A DNA stretch of 55,124 nt from an uncultured Mobiluncus sp. (GCF_947254095.1 NZ_CAMYBV010000014.1:1-55124); one strand, 5' to 3'; shown: positions 1 through 8,991, numbered from the stretch's first letter. Program-made: numbers and translations. The notes: generated by a model not told the origin, from the letters alone.

Positions 1-2210
1 TGGACACCCTGGTCGCGTTGGGGGTGAGCGTGGCGACGCTGTACTCCTGGGGGGCGCTGATTTTTACTCCCGCCGGCCGTATCGGCATGACCATGAACAT
101 GAGCCTGAACCCGCTCGCCGCAGCGCACGAAACAGGCTCCGGGGGCGAAATCTTTTTCGAAACCGCCGTGATGATTACCGTATTCTTGCTGACCGGACGG
201 TATTTGGAGGCTCGGGCGAAGTCCTCGGCTACCTCGGCGCTACGCGCTTTGCTGTCCCTAGGGGCAAAACAGGCCCTGCGCGTCACCCGCCCCGGCGACC
301 CTCGTGACACGACCACGCCTTGGGAAACTGAAACTGTCGACGTCGCCGCGCTACAGCCGGGGGACTACTTTTTGGTACCGGCCGGGGAAAAAATCGCCAC
401 CGACGGCATCGTGTTTGAAGGACACTCCACTGTTGACGAATCCATGCTGACCGGCGAGCCCATCCCGGTCGAAAAGTCCGTGGGCGATAGTGTGACCGGG
501 GCCACCATCAACGTCCAAGGCCTGCTGGTCGTTCAGGCCACCAAAGTTGGTGCAGAGACGAAACTGGCCCAAATCACCCGACTGGTGACCCGCGCTCAAG
601 CCGAGAAAGCCCCGGTTTCCCGCCTAGCGGACCGAGTGTCGGCAGTGTTCGTTCCGGTGGTAATCGTCCTGGCTGTCCTGACTTTCGCGCTGTGGCTGGG
701 ACACGGACAGCCGTTCCCTGCTGCTTTCACCGCCGGGGTATCAGTGCTGGTCATCGCCTGTCCGTGCGCGTTGGGGTTGGCGACCCCGATGGCTTTGCTG
801 GTGGGGTCCACCCGGGCCTCCCGGGCAGGCATCCTGCTGAAAGGCCCCCAGATTCTGGAGGAAACCCGGCGCATCAACACCCTGGTCATGGACAAAACCG
901 GCACGCTGACCAGCGGGGAAATGCGCCTGGAGGACGTGACGGTGTCCGCTTCGAGACCCGCGGGGATGGAGTCGCTGGGAGACACCGAGGCCCTCGCGTT
1001 GGCGGCCAGCCTGGAGGCCGGATCCCCCCACCCTATTGGAAAAGCCCTGGTCGCAGCCGCAAAAGCGAGAGACTGCGGGAGCGGACTCGGTGCCCCGACC
1101 GGGTTCGCCACGTTCATCGGGCGCGGTGCCGGAGGTTTCGTGGACGGCGTGGCCTATGCGATTGGGAAACCGGAGTGGCTCACGGCGATGGGCGCGGACA
1201 TTCCCCCCGACGTGGGTGCGGCGATTGGGGCCGCCCAGTCACAAGGCCGGACCGTGGCGGTGTTGGCTATGGGTGCGGACTGGTCTTCACAAGTTTCCGG
1301 GGACGCCTCCCCGGTGTTGTCAGGCAAGCCCGCCGGTAACGGGCAGGAGTCGGCGGAGCGGGCCAGCACGGAAATGACCTTGAAAGTCACGGGGATGACC
1401 TGCGCGTCTTGCGTGGCCCGAGTGGAAAAGCGGCTCAATAAACTTGACGGGGTTTCGGCTTCGGTGAACCTCCCCTTAGAAATCGCCACCGTGACGCTCA
1501 CCGCGGATGTCCCGGCTGAAACCCTGATTGCGCAGATCGAAAAGGCCGGGTACGGGGCCAGTTTGCTGGACAGTGCGGGAACCGCGGCCGAACCGGGCCG
1601 GCGCACTGAAAACAGTACCGCGGCGGTGGCGGGAGACCTGGTGCAGGCGCGAGCCCTCGCCGTGTTTACGTTCAGCGACCCGGTCAAACCCGAAGCCGCA
1701 CACACGGTAGCCGGCCTGAAAGCGGCCGGTATCGAAACCGTCCTGCTGACCGGGGATCAGAGCGAACCGGCACGCCTAGCGGCCGACCAGGCCGGAATCG
1801 AAACGGTCGTGGCAGGGGTCAGCCCGGAAGGCAAGGTCGACGCAATCCGGGAACTGCAAGACGCCGGGAAAATCGTGGCGATGGTCGGGGACGGTGTCAA
1901 CGATGCGGCCGCTCTGGCCGCTGCCGATCTGGGGATTGCCCTGGCCACCGGCACCGATGCGGCTATCGGTGCCGCGGACATCACCCTGGTGAACCCCAGT
2001 TTGGGCGCCATCACCCAGGCCATCAACGTGTCTCGAGCCACCCTGCGAAACATCAAAGAGAACCTGGCCTGGGCTTTTGGTTACAACATTGTGGCCATAC
2101 CCCTGGCGGCCGCGGGGATGTTGAATCCGGGGCTGGCGGGGGCTTTCATGGCGTCCAGCTCGGTGCTGGTGGTGCTGAACTCCCTGCGCCTAAACCGCGT
2201 CCACCTGTGA
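1..2210 (+). CDS. Copper/heavy-metal P1B-type ATPase, 5' end outside window
   Basis: Membrane pump that exports Cu(I) or a related soft metal using ATP. The frame is open from the first base (the first codons read DTLVALG, the usual CopA 'MDTLVALG' segment), so the N-terminus lies upstream of the window. Counting from the TTG at 18, I see the actuator TGE (145-147), the CPC metal-binding membrane motif (248-250), the phosphorylated Asp in DKTGT (292), the SPHP motif (336-339) and the hinge GDGVND. A complete heavy-metal-associated (HMA) domain with GMTCASC (453-519) lies between GRTVAVLA and the P-domain segment FSDPVKPEA, instead of at the N-terminus. A second, N-terminal HMA cannot be excluded because that end is missing. 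Family assignment is secure; copper specificity is inferred from CPC and CxxC. Confidence 0.95.
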   Translation, partial: DTLVALGVSVATLYSWGALIFTPAGRIGMTMNMSLNPLAAAHETGSGGEIFFETAVMITVFLLTGRYLEARAKSSATSALRALLSLGAKQALRVTRPGDPRDTTTPWETETVDVAALQPGDYFLVPAGEKIATDGIVFEGHSTVDESMLTGEPIPVEKSVGDSVTGATINVQGLLVVQATKVGAETKLAQITRLVTRAQAEKAPVSRLADRVSAVFVPVVIVLAVLTFALWLGHGQPFPAAFTAGVSVLVIACPCALGLATPMALLVGSTRASRAGILLKGPQILEETRRINTLVMDKTGTLTSGEMRLEDVTVSASRPAGMESLGDTEALALAASLEAGSPHPIGKALVAAAKARDCGSGLGAPTGFATFIGRGAGGFVDGVAYAIGKPEWLTAMGADIPPDVGAAIGAAQSQGRTVAVLAMGADWSSQVSGDASPVLSGKPAGNGQESAERASTEMTLKVTGMTCASCVARVEKRLNKLDGVSASVNLPLEIATVTLTADVPAETLIAQIEKAGYGASLLDSAGTAAEPGRRTENSTAAVAGDLVQARALAVFTFSDPVKPEAAHTVAGLKAAGIETVLLTGDQSEPARLAADQAGIETVVAGVSPEGKVDAIRELQDAGKIVAMVGDGVNDAAALAAADLGIALATGTDAAIGAADITLVNPSLGAITQAINVSRATLRNIKENLAWAFGYNIVAIPLAAAGMLNPGLAGAFMASSSVLVVLNSLRLNRVHL

Positions 2211-2334
2211 TTTCACCGGATTTTTAGGCGAGCGGCACCGCGGTACGAACCGGGCGGCACTCAACCTTTTGGGCGGATTAGCGCTGGGCGTAAAGACGCT
2301 AGACTAAGGGAGGCCAGCGAAGGGACGGTGCAAA

Positions 2335-3756
2335 GTGGCTTCTGAGAATGATGCTGACGCTTTGACGCCGGCGCGGCGCAAACGAGTGCTGTTGGTGTGC
2401 TCGATGACCGTCGTGTGTACCCAGCTGTATCTGAACGCAATGAACGTGACTCTACCGGCAATTCGGGCGGATTTGCACGCCAGCACCGGGGAGCTGCAGT
2501 GGTCGTTGAACATTTATGCCCTCGCTTTGGCAGCCATGCTGATGGTGACCGGAGCTTTGGGCGACCGTTTTGGACGCCGCCGCACCATGATTGTGGGCAT
2601 GGCGACTTTCACGGCCGGCACCGTGTTGGCTGCCGCCGCGTGGGTGCCGCTGGTGCTGATAGTCGGCCGCGGTTTGCAAGGGCTGGGGGCGTGTATGCTG
2701 CCGGTTATCAGCCTCGCGGTCATAAACGACGTGTTTCGCGACCCGGTGGAACGCGCGAAAGCCATCGGGTTTTGGAATGCGCTGCTCGGAGTCGGTTTAG
2801 CCGCCGGGCCGGTGTTGGCTGGAGCCTTGGTGACCTGGGTCGATTGGCGCGCCGTGTTTTGGGCGCCGCTCCCGCTGCTGGCGTTGACCCTGGCGGGCAT
2901 CATCCGGGAAGTCCCCGAATCGCGTGATGAAACCGGACGCCGTCTGGATATTCCCGGCCAAATTTTGACCGCGGTACTCATGGGTGCCCTGACTTATGAC
3001 ATCATCAGCTTCGGGGAAGGCATTTTTGGTCTCCGCGAGTGGATTTTGGCGGGGATATTTGTGGCGGCCTCCCTCGGTTTCGTGTGGCGAGAAACCCACA
3101 CGCCCTGGCCGATGCTAGATTTTCGTTACTTCCGTTCCGTTCCTTTCGTCGGGTCCCTGTCCGTCATGGAGTTCGTTTTCATTACCCACGGCGGTTTCAT
3201 GTTCGTGTTTGCCCTCTACCTGCAGCTAGACCTCGGTTTCACCCCATTGCAGGCCGGATTGATGATGCTGCCCCTAGCGCTTGCCAACACCATCGCGGCC
3301 GTGGCGGCGGGACGTATCGTCGCCGCGGGCAACTACCGCGCGGCGTTCCTGGTAGCCGGCATCGGCACCCTGCTGTTGGGTGTTTGCCTGCTGCCCCTGA
3401 ACAGCACCGGCCCGGTCGTGTTGCTGTTCGTGGCCACAACTTTGGCAGGTGTGGTGTTGGCATTCACGAATATGCCGGTGACGAACCGGGTGCTGGCAGC
3501 CATGCCGGAAAGCCAGGCCGGGGTCGCTTCCGCCACGACTTCCACCGCCCGCCAAATCGGCATGTCCTTGGGGATTGCGGGCTTCGGCGCGTTTATGAAC
3601 CTGGGGGTGGCGCGCGGCCTGCCCATTCACGAGGCCGCCCACCCGGCTTGGTACATCACCATCGCCCTGGGGGCGGCGGTAGCCATCATCGCGGTGGTGG
3701 CCACGACCGGCTGGGCGCGCGGCACCGCCGCGCGGGTGCGCCAAAGCCTCAGCTGA
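2335..3756 (+). CDS. DHA2-family (EmrB/QacA-like) MFS drug exporter
   Basis: A 473-residue integral membrane transporter of the major facilitator superfamily, with about 14 predicted membrane segments, typical of the DHA2 drug:H+ antiporters. The cytoplasmic loop 2-3 motif A is clear (GDRFGRRR, residues 76-83), and the N-terminal LPAIRADL and RGLQGLGA segments are family signatures. The GTG start at 2335 is chosen because a purine-rich GAAGGGA lies about 9 bases upstream and TAGACT at 2300-2305 could be a -10 box. No regulator gene is adjacent. The substrate cannot be read from sequence. It converges with the tad operon, with about 180 bases between the stops. Confidence 0.9.
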   Translation: MASENDADALTPARRKRVLLVCSMTVVCTQLYLNAMNVTLPAIRADLHASTGELQWSLNIYALALAAMLMVTGALGDRFGRRRTMIVGMATFTAGTVLAAAAWVPLVLIVGRGLQGLGACMLPVISLAVINDVFRDPVERAKAIGFWNALLGVGLAAGPVLAGALVTWVDWRAVFWAPLPLLALTLAGIIREVPESRDETGRRLDIPGQILTAVLMGALTYDIISFGEGIFGLREWILAGIFVAASLGFVWRETHTPWPMLDFRYFRSVPFVGSLSVMEFVFITHGGFMFVFALYLQLDLGFTPLQAGLMMLPLALANTIAAVAAGRIVAAGNYRAAFLVAGIGTLLLGVCLLPLNSTGPVVLLFVATTLAGVVLAFTNMPVTNRVLAAMPESQAGVASATTSTARQIGMSLGIAGFGAFMNLGVARGLPIHEAAHPAWYITIALGAAVAIIAVVATTGWARGTAARVRQSLS

Positions 3757-3774
3757 GCGCGCGCCCGGCGAAGA

Positions 3775-3916
3775 CTGCCAGACCTGCCAGGACCACGCCT
3801 ATTGTTATGACCGGCAGAACCGGCAAACTCGCAAGGCTTGCCCGTCCCCCAGCTCTGCCCGAGTGCCAATCCTGCCAGATCTGCCAGAGCCTCAAGCTAG
3901 TGGCCAGATCTGCCAG
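3775..3916. repeat. Three copies of a CTGCCAGAYCTGCCAG motif
   Basis: In the gap between the convergent MFS and tad genes, the dimeric motif CTGCCAGAYCTGCCAG occurs at 3775-3790 and 3871-3886, and with a changed first base at 3902-3916. Each is an 8-base direct dimer around a central AGAYCT. No terminator with a U-tract is evident here. Function unknown. Confidence 0.5.
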
Positions 3917-3934
3917 AACCGCGCGCCCAACCGG

Positions 3935-4324
3935 CTAGCCCAAGAATTCTGGACCGGCCCGGGATGTCGATGGCGCCTCCGCCACCAGCCCGATTTTCAG
4001 CGGTTTTGCCACCCGAACGGTCACCATCCACCCCGAAACCGTGCAAGACTCCAGGTGAGTACCATTCTTGGTGGCGTATTCGCCGGCGGTCGCGCAACCG
4101 TCCCCACCGGTCAACACCGCGGTAGCCCCCGCAATGGCAGCCAAATCACTGGCCTGATGAGCGGCAGTGGCACCAGCCGCAGCCACTCCGACCTGAGCCA
4201 AACCCAAGGTCAAAGCCAGCCCCAACAGAATCAGCCCCAAGGCCATAATCGTTCCCGAGCCACGCTCCTCACGCAGTCTCTCCCGGAGCGACTCCTGACC
4301 GGCGGTTTCACCATGAATCTTCAC
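3935..4324 (-). CDS. TadE-like secretion-neighbourhood protein (Rv3654c-like)
   Basis: A 129-residue protein, last gene of the tad/Flp pilus operon. It has a short basic head, the RGSGTIMALGLILLGLALTL transmembrane segment with the Ser/Gly-rich lead typical of TadE/TadG pseudopilin-like proteins, and a small extracytoplasmic domain with AHQASDLAAIAGA, which is characteristic of the actinobacterial TadE-like family next to Flp loci. The start is GTG at 4324, overlapping the end of tadE by 17 bases, which implies translational coupling. Two Cys (CATAG, ESCTVSG) could form an extracellular disulfide. The DEAD/DEAH helicase that often sits beside this gene in other actinobacteria is absent here. 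Confidence 0.8.
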   Translation of the reverse strand: MKIHGETAGQESLRERLREERGSGTIMALGLILLGLALTLGLAQVGVAAAGATAAHQASDLAAIAGATAVLTGGDGCATAGEYATKNGTHLESCTVSGWMVTVRVAKPLKIGLVAEAPSTSRAGPEFLG

Positions 4325-4742
4325 GAGGAATCACCGCCTGCGCTTTTGCGCTCATACCGAGCATTCCGAGCATCGCGGGCATTTTTTTGGTAGCGCTGCA
4401 CTGCACGTCCTTGCCAGTGGTGCTGACGCTCACCGCACCAGCCGAACCTCCGGCTCCCCCCAGCAACCGATTGCCGGCTGCCACCGCCGCCGCGCTGTCC
4501 TCACCAATCGCCACCGACCGGCAAGCCGCTCGCGCCGCCGCGTTGACCTGGACGCCGGCCATTCCGGCTGCCCCGGTCAAAGCCAACGCCACCACAATCA
4601 TGATGACTGCGGGAAAGGTCAGCGCGAGCTCGGTCGTAACCATCCCGTTTTCCGAACTGAGGCGCCGCCCGTGAGCCAGCCAGCGGCGTACCAGGCGCCA
4701 ACAGAACTGTTGACGCCAACCTTTCCCGACATTCATCATCAT
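4308..4742 (-). CDS. TadE-family pilus assembly protein (Rv3655c-like)
   Basis: A minor pseudopilin-like membrane protein of the tad system. The start is set at the first of three consecutive ATG codons (4742/4739/4736), two bases after the stop of the pilin gene, giving up to 144 residues; the frame is open further upstream but that extension only shadows the pilin gene. The diagnostic TadE segment is MVTTELALTFPAVIMIVVAL, with the conserved Glu five residues before the hydrophobic stretch, followed by AARAACR and a Gly/Ala/Ser-rich C-terminal part. It probably sits in the membrane with its C-terminus outside and helps assemble the pilus. Confidence 0.85.
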   Translation of the reverse strand: MMMNVGKGWRQQFCWRLVRRWLAHGRRLSSENGMVTTELALTFPAVIMIVVALALTGAAGMAGVQVNAAARAACRSVAIGEDSAAAVAAGNRLLGGAGGSAGAVSVSTTGKDVQCSATKKMPAMLGMLGMSAKAQAVIPREDSW

Positions 4743-4744
4743 GT

Positions 4745-4948
4745 TCAGACCTGCAAAGCCGCTTCGATGATGGACTGCAGTGCGCCTTTCAACTCGCCGC
4801 CTTTCATAATCATCAGCAACAGACCCGCAAAAGCGGCCGCCGCCAAGGTACCGATGGCGTATTCCGCGGTGGCCATGCCGTCCTCCTCGCCCTTGAGACG
4901 AGCCCAAAAAGACAGTGCCTTCGTTTGCAGTGCGCTAATCTTGTTCAT
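4745..4948 (-). CDS. Flp-like pilin, DUF4244 family (Rv3656c-like)
   Basis: A 67-residue prepilin, likely the major subunit of the pilus made by this locus. The frame is open upstream, but the start at 4948 is chosen because a strong GGAG lies 7 bases before this ATG. A charged leader ending in KGEEDGM precedes ATAEYAIGTLAAAAFAGLLL, with the Glu at position 5 of the mature region (ATAEY) that type IV prepilins use after processing. The short C-terminus GELKGALQSIIEAALQV matches DUF4244 proteins of actinobacterial tad loci. It lies 2 bases upstream of tadE. Confidence 0.88.
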   Translation of the reverse strand: MNKISALQTKALSFWARLKGEEDGMATAEYAIGTLAAAAFAGLLLMIMKGGELKGALQSIIEAALQV

Positions 4949-5062
4949 TTTCTTTCTCCTTTTTCCAATTTGTCTCGCGGACTTTCCGCGTGACCGCCAG
5001 CCGTCACGGTGACGAACTGGCACCCCCTTGTGTTTTGACAAAGGGAAGTCTGTATTCGGCCC

Positions 5063-6286
5063 TCATGAAATGAGGTCCTCAATCGTGGACACCACCACCG
5101 GCACAATCCCCAGCGCAAAAAACGCCGGCAGCAGGCACACCCCCAGGGGAATCATCAGTCGCACCCCCAAACGTTCCGCCGCGTCCAAAGCCCGGTGAAT
5201 CTCCGCGGTCCGAGTTCGCGAAGCCCCGCGCACCAGCAGCGGCACCGGGGACGCGCCCTCCTCCCACGCCGGCTGCAACACGCTGGCCAAATCAATCCAC
5301 TTGGTATCCGCCTGCGCCCACGCCTCATCCCAGTCCGCCCCCAACAGCAGCATTCGCGCCACCACCGCCAAATCCGCCTCCTCGCTGGCGACGGACACAG
5401 CTTGCAGGGTGGATGTTAAAGACACCCCGTTTTGTTGACACGCCGCGATAATATCCATCGCCAAGGTCGGATCGAGGCCCGGCGTGGGGCTGCCGGTAGC
5501 CTGGCGAATCATGGCTGCTGACCACAGGTTTCCCGCCACCATCAGACCCAGACCGACGACGAAAACCCAGGTATTGATACCGCCTCGAAAAGCCATATCG
5601 ATGACGTCCACCCCGATAAACTGGGCCATTCCCAGCGCCGCCAAAGGCAACACCCCCAGCAGGCGAGCGGTAGCTTTGGGGCCGACCTGCGCGGTGTGAC
5701 GTTTCGCCGCGGTCTCTAGCGTGGCGGCAATCCCGTCCGCAACCCGATTCAAAATCTCGGCCAAAGGGGCTCCGACCTGGGTCGCTACCTGGGTAGCAAT
5801 CAACATGCCCCGCAAGGCCTGAGCAGTCGCCTGAGGGTGGCGCACCCGAGCCAGCGGGTTTGTTTCCGCCGCTCGCCCCGCCCGCAAGTAAACGAAGCGT
5901 TCCCGCAGTCCCGGCCGCGGATGAGCCACAAAGGCTTGTATCGCGGCGAAATCCAGGCGCGCATCCAAGCGATGCAAGGTGGTGGCCCAGGCATTTTCAA
6001 TACTGGCTCCCGCCTCGAGACGGGTGGCGATTTCCGCACACAGCAGCCCCACGTCCAAATCCCTCAGCCCCTGTGGTGCCGGGCGCCTGCTTCGCCGGGA
6101 GAACACTGCACGCCAGGGCGCTGCGCCTCCCGAACGTTTTGCGCCGCGAACACCCCTTGCGGCGCGGGAGGGTAGGTCGCGTGGTTGCGGTTCACGCCCG
6201 CTGCGCGCACCCATCCCTGCTAACAGTCCCGCGCCTGCCAGCAGAACCACGGCCACCACCACGGTCACCAGCTGTGTCGAATCCAT
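5063..6286 (-). CDS. Fused TadB-TadC type II secretion F-family membrane protein
   Basis: A 407-residue inner-membrane platform protein of the tad pilus machine. After an N-terminal membrane anchor and a basic linker, residues of about 75-270 contain a T2SSF-like helical domain (LLCAEIATRLEAGASIENAW) with a pair of membrane helices. A second T2SSF-like unit follows (AMDIIAACQQNGVSLTSTL) and ends in RLGVRLMIPLGVCLLPAFFA, the TadC-type C-terminus. In mycobacteria these are separate genes (Rv3658c and Rv3657c). The ATG at 6286 overlaps the TadA stop as ATGA, so the two are translationally coupled. Confidence 0.85.
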   Translation of the reverse strand: MDSTQLVTVVVAVVLLAGAGLLAGMGARSGREPQPRDLPSRAARGVRGAKRSGGAAPWRAVFSRRSRRPAPQGLRDLDVGLLCAEIATRLEAGASIENAWATTLHRLDARLDFAAIQAFVAHPRPGLRERFVYLRAGRAAETNPLARVRHPQATAQALRGMLIATQVATQVGAPLAEILNRVADGIAATLETAAKRHTAQVGPKATARLLGVLPLAALGMAQFIGVDVIDMAFRGGINTWVFVVGLGLMVAGNLWSAAMIRQATGSPTPGLDPTLAMDIIAACQQNGVSLTSTLQAVSVASEEADLAVVARMLLLGADWDEAWAQADTKWIDLASVLQPAWEEGASPVPLLVRGASRTRTAEIHRALDAAERLGVRLMIPLGVCLLPAFFALGIVPVVVSTIEDLIS

Positions 6287-7737
6287 CAGCGCACCCCCTG
6301 AATACCCGCAAATTCGTGGGCGGACAGGTTTGGCACCTGATTACGAGCCCCCACAGGGTTCCATTCCAGGTGGGGAACTTGCCATTTCGGTGGCGGTGTC
6401 GGGGCGGCAATCCGACTCGTTTCCACCAGTTCCGGTTCTGGGTGCAAAATTTCCGGGTCTGAATGCACAAGTTCGGGGTCCGCGGGTTCAGGTTTCGGGG
6501 TCACAAGGTCGGTGCTGCGGCTGGGCGTGTCCGCCCCGGTGGCGGGGGAGCCTACCGCAGGGGAAACAGTCGGCGCGGGGTCCAATGGTGGCTCGGGCAA
6601 CTCAAACTGGGCGGCAAAATCTCGCCAGCCCTCTAACCGTTGCACCGCCCCGGTCTGAGGATCGAAATCCAACACCGCTCTTGCCGTCAAAGCCCCATCA
6701 GAACCGCGAGCCAGACGTGCCAACTGCACCACCGCGCGACGCACCCGCCCGTCCTGATTACGAAACCGACGCAGATGCACGATGACATCGAAAGCCGGCA
6801 GGGATTGAGCGCACAAAGCCTCGCGGCTCATGCCCGCTAAAGCTCCCAGAGCCTCCAAACGCGCCGGCACCTCCAGCGCCGAGTTGGCGTGAACCGTCGC
6901 CCAACCACCGCGGTGACCCGTGTTCAACGCGGAAAGCATCTCCCGTACCTCGCCACCCCTGGCTTCACCCAAAATCAAACGATCCGGGCGCATCCGCATC
7001 GCGGCCTTCACCAAATCAGACAAAGACACTCCGCCAGCCCCCTGCACATTGGCACCCCGCGCCTGCAAATGGACCATGTGCGTATGGGCCGGGCGCAGCT
7101 CCGAAACCTCCTCGATACAGATGAGGCGCTCATCCGGGGCCGCCAACCCCAGCAAACACGCCAGCAAAGTCGTCTTTCCCGTTCCGGTAGCCCCGGTTAT
7201 CAACCCCGAAGCCCGCACCTGCACCAACCGGCGCAGCACCTCAGCGAGCCACGGGGAAACCATGCCGGACGCCACCACCGCCTCCAACGGCAGCGCTACC
7301 GGACTGGGCACCCGCAACGAAATCACGGTCGAATCCCCTGACAGCGGCGGTAACACGGCGTGCAGACGCACTCCCGAAGGCAGGGTCGCATCGACAATCG
7401 GGGTCGCGTCGTCGAGCCGCTGTCCGGCCGCGGCCGCCATGCGCACTGCCGCCCGGCGTAGCGCCACCGCCGAGCCCATGCAGAAATCCGGAACTTTTTC
7501 CAAACCCGCACCGGCATCTATCCAAGCCTCCTCGGGGCCGTTGACCAGCAGATCCGTGACTCCCGGTCGGGTCAGCAGGGAACCGAGCGGCTCATCGACA
7601 CCCTCTAAGGATTGACGCAGCCCGCGGGCGCCCTGTGCCAACTCTCCGGTCGTGGTGGCTGCCGGAGCCGTCTGTAAAACGGCCTGTGCCGGGTCCAAAC
7701 CCGCCGCGACCAGGCGTCGCATTTCACTAATGTTCAT
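6286..7737 (-). CDS. tadA: TadA/CpaF secretion ATPase
   Basis: A cytoplasmic hexameric ATPase of the type IV/II secretion family that powers pilus assembly. Of 483 residues I see Walker A GATGTGKT (182-189), the Asp box ICIEEVSEL (206-214), Walker B RLILGEARGGE (253-263) and the His box HRGGWATVHAN (275-285). The C-terminal 100 or so residues are a Pro/Glu-rich tail beyond the usual family length, probably unstructured. It is coupled to the TadBC gene by an ATGA overlap, and its own start (7737) lies inside the end of the ssd gene. Confidence 0.93.
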   Translation of the reverse strand: MNISEMRRLVAAGLDPAQAVLQTAPAATTTGELAQGARGLRQSLEGVDEPLGSLLTRPGVTDLLVNGPEEAWIDAGAGLEKVPDFCMGSAVALRRAAVRMAAAAGQRLDDATPIVDATLPSGVRLHAVLPPLSGDSTVISLRVPSPVALPLEAVVASGMVSPWLAEVLRRLVQVRASGLITGATGTGKTTLLACLLGLAAPDERLICIEEVSELRPAHTHMVHLQARGANVQGAGGVSLSDLVKAAMRMRPDRLILGEARGGEVREMLSALNTGHRGGWATVHANSALEVPARLEALGALAGMSREALCAQSLPAFDVIVHLRRFRNQDGRVRRAVVQLARLARGSDGALTARAVLDFDPQTGAVQRLEGWRDFAAQFELPEPPLDPAPTVSPAVGSPATGADTPSRSTDLVTPKPEPADPELVHSDPEILHPEPELVETSRIAAPTPPPKWQVPHLEWNPVGARNQVPNLSAHEFAGIQGVR

Positions 7738-8903
7738 CGTCGTGTCCTTTGTTCCAGATGCAGCAGGCTTGCCGCGAGGTTTTCCGTGAGGTGCGCCACT
7801 TTTCGGGGTAGCGGGGCGATGAGCCCGTCACAGCCGAAACTGTCCCAAATCCGTGCCGAGTAGGACCAGTCAGAAACAGCGATTTCCGGGTGAATTCCGC
7901 ACAACGCCCGGCGGGCCTGACGCGGGGGCAAACCTCCGCCCGGAACCACGACGAGGTGTGCGGGGCAGGGAAACTCCGGGGGTAGCGTTTCCCAAGCCAG
8001 AAGCGCCGCCCGGGAATAATCCGCGACCCACACGACAGCATCCGCCCCCACTGTCCCTTGCGACATCCCCGCCCCGGACAGCGCCGGCGCCCCCGCTCCG
8101 GAACCCAAATCCAGCACTAGGCAGGGGAAAATCCCCGCCAAATCGCGCAGCACACCCGGAACAGTTTCGGCCCGGTCTAGGGACCCCGAACCGCCCAGCA
8201 ACGCCACGTTTTCCCACGTCGGCAGTCCCGCCGCGGCGCGAAACCCCGGAATTTGACCCGAAACCTGCCAAGCGTTCCAATCCAAATCCGCCCCGCTGAC
8301 CGGCTCCACCCAAGCGTCCAAGGGCAGGTAGGAGCCGCTACAGTCCACCCAACAAACCGGGGGAGTGCCGCTGTGCCCCTCGCTATCGCCAAAAGAGTCG
8401 CCACAGGTCGCATAGCTGCCCCCGCGCCCTCTGTTTCGGCTACGGCCGCTTTCTCGCGTGTGTTCACGAGTGTGTTCGCTACCGGTTTCGCCCTCTGCCG
8501 CCACCGCGAGGGCGCGCGCCAGCAACCCCGCAATGACCGTCGTATTGACTCCGGGCACCAGGCCGCGAACCGCCACGGTGAAAGCGTTGCCGGATTGCTG
8601 GAGCATGAGGCTCAGCACTTCGCGTTCATCAGCGGGTAACACCAGAGCGGGCCCAGCCTCCGCTCCTCCGCTAGTCTCGCCTTGCAGGCGCACCAGGTAG
8701 GTTCCCCCCGCGAGCCGGCCTGGACAGGCGGCGGCCGCTTGGGTAGAGCAAAAGACCGGGCCGAGCCGCGTCCCGGACCAGTCTTGCGGCCCCGTGACCC
8801 GCAAATCGGCGCCCGCCAGCGTGGCGAGCATTTCGAGCTGCTCCCGCCACGCTTTCTCGTGCGGTTCGCACAGCAGCGTCACCGTTTTGGAGGTTTTGAC
8901 CAT
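7734..8903 (-). CDS. Ssd/CpaE-like septum-site-determining family protein (Rv3660c-like)
   Basis: First gene of the tad operon (389 residues), in the position of Rv3660c, a MinD/CpaE-like protein thought to position the pilus machine or septum. The expected deviant Walker A is not recognisable: the corresponding segment reads GLVPGVNTTVIAGLLARAL, with no lysine at either P-loop lysine position. A Ser/Arg/Gly-rich insertion (about residues 140-185, with a HTREHTRES repeat) interrupts the domain. The conserved DWSYSARIWDSFGCDGLIAP near the C-terminus resembles the family's end. The ATG at 8903 follows a weak AGGGG. Function as an ATPase is doubtful. Confidence 0.75.
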   Translation of the reverse strand: MVKTSKTVTLLCEPHEKAWREQLEMLATLAGADLRVTGPQDWSGTRLGPVFCSTQAAAACPGRLAGGTYLVRLQGETSGGAEAGPALVLPADEREVLSLMLQQSGNAFTVAVRGLVPGVNTTVIAGLLARALAVAAEGETGSEHTREHTRESGRSRNRGRGGSYATCGDSFGDSEGHSGTPPVCWVDCSGSYLPLDAWVEPVSGADLDWNAWQVSGQIPGFRAAAGLPTWENVALLGGSGSLDRAETVPGVLRDLAGIFPCLVLDLGSGAGAPALSGAGMSQGTVGADAVVWVADYSRAALLAWETLPPEFPCPAHLVVVPGGGLPPRQARRALCGIHPEIAVSDWSYSARIWDSFGCDGLIAPLPRKVAHLTENLAASLLHLEQRTRR

Positions 8904-8956
8904 GCCCCTAAGTTTTCGTCCCCGAACGGCAGACCAAAAGCAGAAAAATTTTTACC

Positions 8957-8991
8957 TGTGGAAAACCCCGAAATCGCGGCCTTGTGGATAA
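8957..8991 (-). promoter_or_regulatory. Two DnaA-box-like sequences
   Basis: In the divergent spacer between ssd and the next gene, the minus strand carries one perfect consensus DnaA box, TTATCCACA (8983-8991), and a variant, TTTTCCACA (8957-8965), in the same orientation 26 bases apart. They could let DnaA influence the flanking promoters. Chance occurrence is possible. Confidence 0.4.

Noticed and set aside
3863..4393. Plus-strand open frame of 176 codons across the tad pilin-like genes
   Set aside because: Composition is Gln/Pro/Arg-rich and non-protein-like; the opposite strand carries recognisable TadE-family proteins with overlapping starts.
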